Positions 35,361-48,783 of a stretch of 64,000 nucleotides of DNA are shown here, piece after piece. The notes under the pieces are model-generated. The model had not been told where the DNA came from. It did not search any database and was given only the letters and a program-made list of their open reading frames with translations. Every line of letters begins with the position of its first letter. Position 1 is the first letter of the stretch. The position numbers were made by a program, and so were the translations under genes. Source of the stretch: Stichopus chloronotus (taxonomy: Eukaryota > Echinodermata > Holothuroidea > Aspidochirotida > Stichopodidae); NCBI GenBank assembly GCA_021234535.1, contig CM037840.1, forward strand, positions 2,488,421-2,552,420, read 5' to 3'.

Positions 35361-36127
35361 TCTGTGGTCAGTGTACGTGTATTCACTGTGAAGTGTGTAC
35401 GCAACAGCATGCTACAGAGCGTTGCACAGCTACAGGGCCTGATTACTGATTTTGGATGAAGGCAGTGACAGATTCATTGAATAAACTTTTCGAGAAAAAC
35501 ATGTACATGCTTGATGTCTTACTCTCAGTCTTAACAGCAGCAGAGAGTGGAAGACTTGTTGTGTGCGGACCCTAATTTCCTATGAGTGTGAGAGTTCTCA
35601 GTAGGCTATGCAAAATTTCGGAAGTGTAAGAAAATAAATGCGATGGTTGTATGGAGACCCTTCAAGACGTCGATGTATTGAAGTCCTTGGTCCTCTTTAC
35701 GATGTTATTGCATAGGGAATTGTTTTTGAACATCTCAGCAGAATTTTACAAAGAAGGAAAGCTAAATCCGGTAGGCTATTAAACTTTTATGGTGTTCAAA
35801 ATATACGCAAGCAGCTTCACCCGACACAATTCTGGTATTTAGGTAAGATTAGGCTACACTACGTCAGAGGGATTATCATTGACAGTATACTGTGCCGTTG
35901 GTACGTAGATTTATCTACATTTTACTTTTGAGCAGGCCTTATAGGCCCTACGCGCGGCCTAAGTTAGGTAACGTTAGAACTAGAACTACGAACTTCTAAT
36001 CGAACGTTACTTCTATAGTGTGGGCCTGATACTAGTAATACTGTCTTAGCCATTGTTTTGTGCAAGATATAGCAGACGGAAAACACACTGTCGATCTTCA
36101 TTTTTATTGTATTCATCGGCCTGTGTT

Positions 36128-36174
36128 TGACCGTGGTTTAACAAGTTGGGTTACCAGCGATTAACCCACGGTCA
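36128..36174. repeat. 15-nt inverted repeat in each array unit
   Basis: Arms 36128-36142 (tgaccgtggtttaac) and 36160-36174 (attaacccacggtca) pair with two mismatches around an 17-nt loop. The same hairpin recurs one period apart in the other full units. Confidence 0.65.
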
Positions 36175-36294
36175 CCTGACTGCAATTGGCCAATAGGAGT
36201 TGAGGATTCTTTCCACTTATGTACGAACAGGAATTATCTACTGACAATATAATTTACAAGCAAACCATCAGACATATGATGGACAATCAGTTTT

Positions 36295-36485
36295 AAATCG
36301 ACACATAAAACTTTCATGTACAGAGCTGAATTCGAAACATGCCGATTTCAATTGACGCTTATAGTCTCAAATCAGCACTAATTTAAGTCGACGCGTTTAC
36401 GCTGAAGTCGAGACATACCAATTTAACCTGATGCTTTTAAAGCAATTTGACGCCTTAAGCGCTGAAATCGACAAATACCAATTTA
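36295..36485 (+). repeat. Degenerate minisatellite of the array unit
   Basis: Words of the type gctgaaatcgacaaataccaattta recur about six times with drift. It resembles the minisatellite in intron 9 of CYP4 gene B (16964-17115), linking two otherwise unrelated regions. Confidence 0.6.
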
Positions 36486-37009
36486 CTTCATTAACATAAT
36501 CAAGGGTCGATTTAGTGAGTAATTGAGAGCTATGTAGTTTGAAATACCTCCGTTGCTGGTCTACGCATCGATTGAAGTTGTACGTTCAGTAATACTAGAT
36601 GGCTCACCGAATCACTAGTAATTTATTGGTAAGGAAGAGCAACAAAACACCTGTTCTCATGTTGCATATTCGTCCACCACTTTTAACGAAGAAGTCTATT
36701 TCACATTTGTAATGGGAATAACTGACATTCTCTCTAATTAAAACTAAACACACATGTCATTTTATGATAACACCACCACACAGTTAGAACATGAAAGTAC
36801 TTTCATGGTAGTGTACGCAAAGTTACTGTACTGTTATCTGTCTGCAATACCACCTTTACGGTAAGCGAAATGCACTTAAAACACATTTGTGCTTTGTGTG
36901 TATTTTTTCATAAACACTAACAAACTGTGCATAGATTGTACACATGCGTTATATCTACATCATTATTACATATAACATGCCATCAATTTATATTGAACAT
37001 AATACTTAC

Positions 37010-37231
37010 TGTTAAATGGTAACCTGGCTTGCAGCCAACCTGAAGGTATTGCATTATTTATCAGTGGATTCATCACAGAAAACTTACCACTATTCAGACC
37101 AGTACTCATCAATGTACTCGACGGAGAATTAAGCACAGTATTAGGTGTCGCAGCATTCGGCGCCACAGGAGGAATCGGAAAAGTCGTAGGACAATTCGGT
37201 ACCTGAATCGTCTCAGGAGGTTTAGTGAACA
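37010..37231 (-). CDS. Array exon copy 2
   Basis: The minus-strand block runs from acceptor ccatag before 37231 to donor gtaagt after 37010. It is 222 nt, phase 1-1. An internal donor and acceptor (37088 and 37039) would remove a 48-nt in-frame piece and leave 144 plus 30 nt, also phase 1-1. Reads FTKPPETIQVPNCPTTFP at the start and GWLQARLPFN at the end. Product unknown. Confidence 0.5.
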
Positions 37232-40200
37232 CTATGGAAAAAGACAATGAATCACTGTGAAACAAACTATATCACGGACATATCAATCTAATTTATTATT
37301 GCAGTGTGCTCAGCTCACAATTATTATTTTCTTAAATGACCTCCTTGATACTTAAAAGGTATGTATGGTTTGCCTGCATTTTGTATATTTGCTTTCTATA
37401 GTTAAGTCAAAGTAAACGTCAGTACGGAGCGGTTGAGTTACTAACATACAACATGTGCATATATGACAGGTATACAGTGACATGCGGTAATATATAAGCG
37501 GTTCAAAGGAAAAATCGGAGGAGTAGAGAACGTTATGCAAATAGGAAATAAATCACCAGGAACAGAATCTGCCTTGAATATTTTAAACTTAGAATATAAA
37601 TATATAATTTTAATAAATTCTGCTCAGCTGGCAATTGCTTCGTTTCTTTTTTTCAATGAAGGTCTGGGAACCTAACACGTGTGTTTCTTTTACATGTACT
37701 ATCTATAACCCAAAATTGATTTCAGGGAGCAGTGGCCACGCAAAAGTATACAAAAACATGTAAATACAGCATATGCATGTTGTGATATACTGTGTAACAT
37801 ACTGTATAACATACGCCATCACCATCTCATAGCTTCCTTGTCTGTCTTCGGCAAGGAATCAATAAGGATTCTGCGATAGTGCTCAATATGGTACATACGA
37901 ACCAAGTATGACATTTGTGCAAGATAGTCTTTTACATAGCCTTTAATGTGTCACGTAACTTTAGACAACTTACTGATGTGAATATTCACTAACACGAGCT
38001 AACACTGATAACGGTACAGTGTAAGTTCACAATATAGTACCATCCTCGTGATTATCTGTCTGGCTTCATAACCTCAGACACATAATGCGTGTCAGCTAAA
38101 AAGTCAGTGTTTACAAAACGTCCAACACATACATTGACATGTTTTTTATATTCATAGTTGCTGGTGTTATTTGTTTCTTCTGGAGTGTCTATGTCTACAA
38201 GCTTCCTTATGCTTTTTATAGACACTCCTCAGTCTCTTGTCTTTTTCATATTCTGTATGTATTTGCCATTTCAATCATCGTTTTGTGAATGTTTTCAAAG
38301 GGACTGAAATAAATATTATACGAACAAACATGTAAATATTACCCGCACCAAATAGCTGTGTGATATTAATACAGTTAGGGGCAATCTCAGAGGTGATCTT
38401 GTTACTTTGAGATTACTTTTCTCTGTAGAACTGGATGATAAGTCTTAAGAGGGGGGGGGGGGGGGATTCCAGATTCAGAGGTGAGTCTTTGGGAACCACG
38501 AAACAAAGCAACCAGAAAGTCAAAGTTGTGTAGGTGAAGTAGAAAAAAGTACTGTCCCATGCTGTGAAGTCTAGATTTTTCTTCGAGTGACCGCTGTGAT
38601 AAACGACAAAGATCAGCTGTTTGCAATGGACAACCTGCAAACAAACTTTTAAGTTCCATTATCTTTCCCATTTTGAGAAACCGTTTCTACACAAACTATG
38701 ACCTCAAGTGATATTCAGTGTCCTCTATAACGAACAAAAGAGATTATTTACTTGTATACTACTACACCAGGTACCAACATTTTTAGCCTGAAGTTAGAGC
38801 AACGTGTACTTTTTGAGATATCTTGATCGAAATGCTTTCAAATTCTTGTGACCTCAAATGATCTTTCACCTCCATTAAAAACCAAAGGGGTCATCTACAA
38901 TTATCAGCAATACAACAAAATGCTTTCAGAGTTTTGTCTCCATGACATCTTATGACCTTTGGACTCAATGAAAATCAATTAAAGGTTAAGAAAGGAATTT
39001 GGTCCTTAAGTATCCCCATTCTTACTGAAAACGAACCCTGAGAAAAGGTTAACAAATTTACAACATGTCAACAATATTCGTGCGCGAAACAGAAAGTAAC
39101 CCGTAGACAAAACGAATAACAATAAGAATTGACATAGCAATAACGCGCGCTTTAGTTCGTTTGCGTGCTTTAGTATAGTTGTTTGCAACTTGTAGTGTAC
39201 TGATGTGTGAACTCTGTGGTCAGTGTACGTGTATTCACTGTGAAGTGTGTACGCAACAGCATGCTACAGAGCGTTGCACAGCTACAGGGCCTGATTACTG
39301 ATTTTGGATGAAGGCAGTGACAGATTCATTGAATAAACTTTTCGAGAAAAACATGTACATGCTTGATGTCTTACTCTCAGTCTTAACAGCAGCAGAGAGT
39401 GGAAGACTTGTTGTGTGCGGACCCTAATTTCCTATGAGTGTGAGAGTTCTCAGTAGGCTATGCAAAATTTCGGAAGTGTAAGAAAATAAATGCGATGGTT
39501 GTATGGAGACCCTTCAAGACGTCGATGTATTGAAGTCCTTGGTCCTCTTTACGATGTTATTGCATAGGGAATTGTTTTTGAACATCTCAGCAGAATTTTA
39601 CAAAGAAGGAAAGCTAAATCCGGTAGGCTATTAAACTTTTATGGTGTTCAAAATATACGCAAGCAGCTTCACCCGACACAATTCTGGTATTTAGGTAAGA
39701 TTAGGCTACACTACGTCAGAGGGATTATCATTGACAGTATACTGTGCCGTTGGTACGTAGATTTATCTACATTTTACTTTTGAGCAGGCCTTATAGGCCC
39801 TACGCGCGGCCTAAGTTAGGTAACGTTAGAACTAGAACTACGAACTTCTAATCGAACGTTACTTCTATAGTGTGGGCCTGATACTAGTAATACTGTCTTA
39901 GCCATTGTTTTGTGCAAGATATAGCAGACGGAAAACACACTGTCGATCTTCATTTTTATTGTATTCATCGGCCTGTGTTTGACCGTGGTTTAACAAGTTG
40001 GGTTACCAGCGATTAACCCACGGTCACCTGACTGCAATTGGCCAATAGGAGTTGAGGATTCTTTCCACTTATGTACGAACAGGAATTATCTACTGACAAT
40101 ATAATTTACAAGCAAACCATCAGACATATGATGGACAATCAGTTTTAAATCGACACATAAAACTTTCATGTACAGAGCTGAATTCGAAACATGCCGATTT

Positions 40201-40861
40201 CAATTGACGCTTATAGTCTCAAATCAGCACTAATTTAAGTCGACGCGTTTACGCTGAAGTCGAGACATACCAATTTAACCTGATGCTTTTAAAGCAATTT
40301 GACGCCTTAAGCGCTGAAATCGACAAATACCAATTTACTTCATTAACATAATCAAGGGTCGATTTAGTGAGTAATTGAGAGCTATGTAGTTTGAAATACC
40401 TCCGTTGCTGGTCTACGCATCGATTGAAGTTGTACGTTCAGTAATACTAGATGGCTCACCGAATCACTAGTAATTTATTGGTAAGGAAGAGCAACAAAAC
40501 ACCTGTTCTCATGTTGCATATTCGTCCACCACTTTTAACGAAGAAGTCTATTTCACATTTGTAATGGGAATAACTGACATTCTCTCTAATTAAAACTAAA
40601 CACACATGTCATTTTATGATAACACCACCACACAGTTAGAACATGAAAGTACTTTCATGGTAGTGTACGCAAAGTTACTGTACTGTTATCTGTCTGCAAT
40701 ACCACCTTTACGGTAAGCGAAATGCACTTAAAACACATTTGTGCTTTGTGTGTATTTTTTCATAAACACTAACAAACTGTGCATAGATTGTACACATGCG
40801 TTATATCTACATCATTATTACATATAACATGCCATCAATTTATATTGAACATAATACTTAC

Positions 40862-41083
40862 TGTTAAATGGTAACCTGGCTTGCAGCCAACCTGAAGGTA
40901 TTGCATTATTTATCAGTGGATTCATCACAGAAAACTTACCACTATTCAGACCAGTACTCATCAATGTACTCGACGGAGAATTAAGCACAGTATTAGGTGT
41001 CGCAGCATTCGGCGCCACAGGAGGAATCGGAAAAGTCGTAGGACAATTCGGTACCTGAATCGTCTCAGGAGGTTTAGTGAACA
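40862..41083 (-). CDS. Array exon copy 3
   Basis: Identical in coding content to copy 2, with the same acceptor, internal 48-nt optional intron and distal donor. Spacing to copy 2 is 3852 bp. Confidence 0.5.
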
Positions 41084-44000
41084 CTATGGAAAAAGACAAT
41101 GAATCACTGTGAAACAAACTATATCACGGACATATCAATCTAATTTATTATTGCAGTGTGCTCAGCTCACAATTATTATTTTCTTAAATGACCTCCTTGA
41201 TACTTAAAAGGTATGTATGGTTTGCCTGCATTTTGTATATTTGCTTTCTATAGTTAAGTCAAAGTAAACGTCAGTACGGAGCGGTTGAGTTACTAACATA
41301 CAACATGTGCATATATGACAGGTATACAGTGACATGCGGTAATATATAAGCGGTTCAAAGGAAAAATCGGAGGAGTAGAGAACGTTATGCAAATAGGAAA
41401 TAAATCACCAGGAACAGAATCTGCCTTGAATATTTTAAACTTAGAATATAAATATATAATTTTAATAAATTCTGCTCAGCTGGCAATTGCTTCGTTTCTT
41501 TTTTTCAATGAAGGTCTGGGAACCTAACACGTGTGTTTCTTTTACATGTACTATCTATAACCCAAAATTGATTTCAGGGAGCAGTGGCCACGCAAAAGTA
41601 TACAAAAACATGTAAATACAGCATATGCATGTTGTGATATACTGTGTAACATACTGTATAACATACGCCATCACCATCTCATAGCTTCCTTGTCTGTCTT
41701 CGGCAAGGAATCAATAAGGATTCTGCGATAGTGCTCAATATGGTACATACGAACCAAGTATGACATTTGTGCAAGATAGTCTTTTACATAGCCTTTAATG
41801 TGTCACGTAACTTTAGACAACTTACTGATGTGAATATTCACTAACACGAGCTAACACTGATAACGGTACAGTGTAAGTTCACAATATAGTACCATCCTCG
41901 TGATTATCTGTCTGGCTTCATAACCTCAGACACATAATGCGTGTCAGCTAAAAAGTCAGTGTTTACAAAACGTCCAACACATACATTGACATGTTTTTTA
42001 TATTCATAGTTGCTGGTGTTATTTGTTTCTTCTGGAGTGTCTATGTCTACAAGCTTCCTTATGCTTTTTATAGACACTCCTCAGTCTCTTGTCTTTTTCA
42101 TATTCTGTATGTATTTGCCATTTCAATCATCGTTTTGTGAATGTTTTCAAAGGGACTGAAATAAATATTATACGAACAAACATGTAAATATTACCCGCAC
42201 CAAATAGCTGTGTGATATTAATACAGTTAGGGGCAATCTCAGAGGTGATCTTGTTACTTTGAGATTACTTTTCTCTGTAGAACTGGATGATAAGTCTTAA
42301 GAGGGGGGGGGGGGGGATTCCAGATTCAGAGGTGAGTCTTTGGGAACCACGAAACAAAGCAACCAGAAAGTCAAAGTTGTGTAGGTGAAGTAGAAAAAAG
42401 TACTGTCCCATGCTGTGAAGTCTAGATTTTTCTTCGAGTGACCGCTGTGATAAACGACAAAGATCAGCTGTTTGCAATGGACAACCTGCAAACAAACTTT
42501 TAAGTTCCATTATCTTTCCCATTTTGAGAAACCGTTTCTACACAAACTATGACCTCAAGTGATATTCAGTGTCCTCTATAACGAACAAAAGAGATTATTT
42601 ACTTGTATACTACTACACCAGGTACCAACATTTTTAGCCTGAAGTTAGAGCAACGTGTACTTTTTGAGATATCTTGATCGAAATGCTTTCAAATTCTTGT
42701 GACCTCAAATGATCTTTCACCTCCATTAAAAACCAAAGGGGTCATCTACAATTATCAGCAATACAACAAAATGCTTTCAGAGTTTTGTCTCCATGACATC
42801 TTATGACCTTTGGACTCAATGAAAATCAATTAAAGGTTAAGAAAGGAATTTGGTCCTTAAGTATCCCCATTCTTACTGAAAACGAACCCTGAGAAAAGGT
42901 TAACAAATTTACAACATGTCAACAATATTCGTGCGCGAAACAGAAAGTAACCCGTAGACAAAACGAATAACAATAAGAATTGACATAGCAATAACGCGCG
43001 CTTTAGTTCGTTTGCGTGCTTTAGTATAGTTGTTTGCAACTTGTAGTGTACTGATGTGTGAACTCTGTGGTCAGTGTACGTGTATTCACTGTGAAGTGTG
43101 TACGCAACAGCATGCTACAGAGCGTTGCACAGCTACAGGGCCTGATTACTGATTTTGGATGAAGGCAGTGACAGATTCATTGAATAAACTTTTCGAGAAA
43201 AACATGTACATGCTTGATGTCTTACTCTCAGTCTTAACAGCAGCAGAGAGTGGAAGACTTGTTGTGTGCGGACCCTAATTTCCTATGAGTGTGAGAGTTC
43301 TCAGTAGGCTATGCAAAATTTCGGAAGTGTAAGAAAATAAATGCGATGGTTGTATGGAGACCCTTCAAGACGTCGATGTATTGAAGTCCTTGGTCCTCTT
43401 TACGATGTTATTGCATAGGGAATTGTTTTTGAACATCTCAGCAGAATTTTACAAAGAAGGAAAGCTAAATCCGGTAGGCTATTAAACTTTTATGGTGTTC
43501 AAAATATACGCAAGCAGCTTCACCCGACACAATTCTGGTATTTAGGTAAGATTAGGCTACACTACGTCAGAGGGATTATCATTGACAGTATACTGTGCCG
43601 TTGGTACGTAGATTTATCTACATTTTACTTTTGAGCAGGCCTTATAGGCCCTACGCGCGGCCTAAGTTAGGTAACGTTAGAACTAGAACTACGAACTTCT
43701 AATCGAACGTTACTTCTATAGTGTGGGCCTGATACTAGTAATACTGTCTTAGCCATTGTTTTGTGCAAGATATAGCAGACGGAAAACACACTGTCGATCT
43801 TCATTTTTATTGTATTCATCGGCCTGTGTTTGACCGTGGTTTAACAAGTTGGGTTACCAGCGATTAACCCACGGTCACCTGACTGCAATTGGCCAATAGG
43901 AGTTGAGGATTCTTTCCACTTATGTACGAACAGGAATTATCTACTGACAATATAATTTACAAGCAAACCATCAGACATATGATGGACAATCAGTTTTAAA

Positions 44001-44712
44001 TCGACACATAAAACTTTCATGTACAGAGCTGAATTCGAAACATGCCGATTTCAATTGACGCTTATAGTCTCAAATCAGCACTAATTTAAGTCGACGCGTT
44101 TACGCTGAAGTCGAGACATACCAATTTAACCTGATGCTTTTAAAGCAATTTGACGCCTTAAGCGCTGAAATCGACAAATACCAATTTACTTCATTAACAT
44201 AATCAAGGGTCGATTTAGTGAGTAATTGAGAGCTATGTAGTTTGAAATACCTCCGTTGCTGGTCTACGCATCGATTGAAGTTGTACGTTCAGTAATACTA
44301 GATGGCTCACCGAATCACTAGTAATTTATTGGTAAGGAAGAGCAACAAAACACCTGTTCTCATGTTGCATATTCGTCCACCACTTTTAACGAAGAAGTCT
44401 ATTTCACATTTGTAATGGGAATAACTGACATTCTCTCTAATTAAAACTAAACACACATGTCATTTTATGATAACACCACCACACAGTTAGAACATGAAAG
44501 TACTTTCATGGTAGTGTACGCAAAGTTACTGTACTGTTATCTGTCTGCAATACCACCTTTACGGTAAGCGAAATGCACTTAAAACACATTTGTGCTTTGT
44601 GTGTATTTTTTCATAAACACTAACAAACTGTGCATAGATTGTACACATGCGTTATATCTACATCATTATTACATATAACATGCCATCAATTTATATTGAA
44701 CATAATACTTAC

Positions 44713-44934
44713 TGTTAAATGGTAACCTGGCTTGCAGCCAACCTGAAGGTATTGCATTATTTATCAGTGGATTCATCACAGAAAACTTACCACTATTCAG
44801 ACCAGTACTCATCAATGTACTCGACGGAGAATTAAGCACAGTATTAGGTGTCGCAGCATTCGGCGCCACAGGAGGAATCGGAAAAGTCGTAGGACAATTC
44901 GGTACCTGAATCGTCTCAGGAGGTTTAGTGAACA
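44713..44934 (-). CDS. Array exon copy 4
   Basis: Same block as copies 2 and 3, 3851 bp further on. No difference in the encoded residues was seen. Confidence 0.5.
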
Positions 44935-47900
44935 CTATGGAAAAAGACAATGAATCACTGTGAAACAAACTATATCACGGACATATCAATCTAATTTATT
45001 ATTGCAGTGTGCTCAGCTCACAATTATTATTTTCTTAAATGACCTCCTTGATACTTAAAAGGTATGTATGGTTTGCCTGCATTTTGTATATTTGCTTTCT
45101 ATAGTTAAGTCAAAGTAAACGTCAGTACGGAGCGGTTGAGTTACTAACATACAACATGTGCATATATGACAGGTATACAGTGACATGCGGTAATATATAA
45201 GCGGTTCAAAGGAAAAATCGGAGGAGTAGAGAACGTTATGCAAATAGGAAATAAATCACCAGGAACAGAATCTGCCTTGAATATTTTAAACTTAGAATAT
45301 AAATATATAATTTTAATAAATTCTGCTCAGCTGGCAATTGCTTCGTTTCTTTTTTTCAATGAAGGTCTGGGAACCTAACACGTGTGTTTCTTTTACATGT
45401 ACTATCTATAACCCAAAATTGATTTCAGGGAGCAGTGGCCACGCAAAAGTATACAAAAACATGTAAATACAGCATATGCATGTTGTGATATACTGTGTAA
45501 CTTACTGTATAACATACGCCATCACCATCTCATAGCTTCCTTGTCTGTCTTCGGCAAGGAATCAATAAGGATTCTGCGATAGTGCTCAATATGGTACATA
45601 CGAACCAAGTATGACATTTGTGCAAGATAGTCTTTTACATAGCCTTTAATGTGTCACGTAACTTTAGACAACTTACTGATGTGAATATTCACTAACACGA
45701 GCTAACACTGATAACGGTACAGTGTAAGTTCACAATATAGTACCATCCTCGTGATTATCTGTCTGGCTTCATAACCTCAGACACATAATGCGTGTCAGCT
45801 AAAAAGTCAGTGTTTACAAAACGTCCAACACATACATTGACATGTTTTTTATATTCATAGTTGCTGGTGTTATTTGTTTCTTCTGGAGTGTCTATGTCTA
45901 CAAGCTTCCTTATGCTTTTTATAGACACTCCTCAGTCTCTTGTCTTTTTCATATTCTGTATGTATTTGCCATTTCAATCATCGTTTTGTGAATGTTTTCA
46001 AAGGGACTGAAATAAATATTATACGAACAAACATGTAAATATTACCCGCACCAAATAGCTGTGTGATATTAATACAGTTAGGGGCAATCTCAGAGGTGAT
46101 CTTGTTACTTTGAGATTACTTTTCTCTGTAGAACTGGATGATAAGTCTTAAGAGGGGGGGGGGGGGTTCCAGATTCAGAGGTGAGTCTTTGGGAACCACG
46201 AAACAAAGCAACCAGAAAGTCAAAGTTGTGTAGGTGAAGTAGAAAAAAGTACTGTCCCATGCTGTGAAGTCTAGATTTTTCTTCGAGTGACCGCTGTGAT
46301 AAACGACAAAGATCAGCTGTTTGCAATGGACAACCTGCAAACAAACTTTTAAGTTCCATTATCTTTCCCATTTTGAGAAACCGTTTCTACACAAACTATG
46401 ACCTCAAGTGATATTCAGTGTCCTCTATAACGAACAAAAGAGATTATTTACTTGTATACTACTACACCAGGTACCAACATTTTTAGCCTGAAGTTAGAGC
46501 AACGTGTACTTTTTGAGATATCTTGATCGAAATGCTTTCAAATTCTTGTGACCTCAAATGATCTTTCACCTCCATTAAAAACCAAAGGGGTCATCTACAA
46601 TTATCAGCAATACAACAAAATGCTTTCAGAGTTTTGTCTCCATGACATCTTATGACCTTTGGACTCAATGAAAATCAATTAAAGGTTAAGAAAGGAATTT
46701 GGTCCTTAAGTATCCCCATTCTTACTGAAAACGAACCCTGAGAAAAGGTTAACAAATTTACAACATGTCAACAATATTCGTGCGCGAAACAGAAAGTAAC
46801 CCGTAGACAAAACGAATAACAATAAGAATTGACATAGCAATAACGCGCGCTTTAGTTCGTTTGCGTGCTTTAGTATAGTTGTTTGCAACTTGTAGTGTAC
46901 TGATGTGTGCACTCTGTGGTCAGTGTACGTGTATTCACTGTGAAGTGTGTACGCAACAGCATGCTACAGAGCGTTGCACAGCTACAGGGCCTGATTACTG
47001 ATTTTGGATGAAGGCAGTGACAGATTCATTGAATAAACTTTTCGAGAAAAACATGTACATGCTTGATGTCTTACTCTCAGTCTTAACAGCAGCAGAGAGT
47101 GGAAGACTTGTTGTGTGCGGACCCTAATTTCCTATGAGTGTGAGAGTTCTCAGTAGGCTATGCAAAATTTCGGAAGTGTAAGAAAATAAATGCGATGGTT
47201 GTATGGAGACCCTTCAAGACGTCGATGTATTGAAGTCCTTGGTCCTCTTTACGATGTTATTGCATAGGGAATTGTTTTTGAACATCTCAGCAGAATTTTA
47301 CAAAGAAGGAAAGCTAAATCCGGTAGGCTATTAAACTTTTATGGTGTTCAAAATATACGCAAGCAGCTTCACCCGACACAATTCTGGTATTTAGGTAAGA
47401 TTAGGCTACACTACGTCAGAGGGATTATCATTGACAGTATACTGTGCCGTTGGTACGTAGATTTATCTACATTTTACTTTTGAGCAGGCCTTATAGGCCC
47501 TACGCGCGGCCTAAGTTAGGTAACGTTAGAACTAGAACTACGAACTTCTAATCGAACGTTACTTCTATAGTGTGGGCCTGATACTAGTAATACTGTCTTA
47601 GCCATTGTTTTGTGCAAGATATAGCAGACGGAAAACACACTGTCGATCTTCATTTTTATTGTATTCATCGGCCTGTGTTTGACCGTGGTTTAACAAGTTG
47701 GGTTACCAGCGATTAACCCACGGTCACCTGACTGCAATTGGCCAATAGGAGTTGAGGATTCTTTCCACTTATGTACGAACAGGAATTATCTACTGACAAT
47801 ATAATTTACAAGCAAACCATCAGACATATGATGGACAATCAGTTTTAAATCGACACATAAAACTTTCATGTACAGAGCTGAATTCGAAACATGCCGATTT

Positions 47901-48561
47901 CAATTGACGCTTATAGTCTCAAATCAGCACTAATTTAAGTCGACGCGTTTACGCTGAAGTCGAGACATACCAATTTAACCTGATGCTTTTAAAGCAATTT
48001 GACGCCTTAAGCGCTGAAATCGACAAATACCAATTTACTTCATTAACATAATCAAGGGTCGATTTAGTGAGTAATTGAGAGCTATGTAGTTTGAAATACC
48101 TCCGTTGCTGGTCTACGCATCGATTGAAGTTGTACGTTCAGTAATACTAGATGGCTCACCGAATCACTAGTAATTTATTGGTAAGGAAGAGCAACAAAAC
48201 ACCTGTTCTCATGTTGCATATTCGTCCACCACTTTTAACGAAGAAGTCTATTTCACATTTGTAATGGGAATAACTGACATTCTCTCTAATTAAAACTAAA
48301 CACACATGTCATTTTATGATAACACCACCACACAGTTAGAACATGAAAGTACTTTCATGGTAGTGTACGCAAAGTTACTGTACTGTTATCTGTCTGCAAT
48401 ACCACCTTTACGGTAAGCGAAATGCACTTAAAACACATTTGTGCTTTGTGTGTATTTTTTCATAAACACTAACAAACTGTGCATAGATTGTACACATGCG
48501 TTATATCTACATCATTATTACATATAACATGCCATCAATTTATATTGAACATAATACTTAC

Positions 48562-48783
48562 TGTTAAATGGTAACCTGGCTTGCAGCCAACCTGAAGGTA
48601 TTGCATTATTTATCAGTGGATTCATCACAGAAAACTTACCACTATTCAGACCAGTACTCATCAATGTACTCGACGGAGAATTAAGCACAGTATTAGGTGT
48701 CGCAGCATTCGGCGCCACAGGAGGAATCGGAAAAGTCGTAGGACAATTCGGTACCTGAATCGTCTCAGGAGGTTTAGTGAACA
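48562..48783 (-). CDS. Array exon copy 5
   Basis: Same block, 3849 bp from copy 4. No difference in the encoded residues was seen. Confidence 0.5.
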
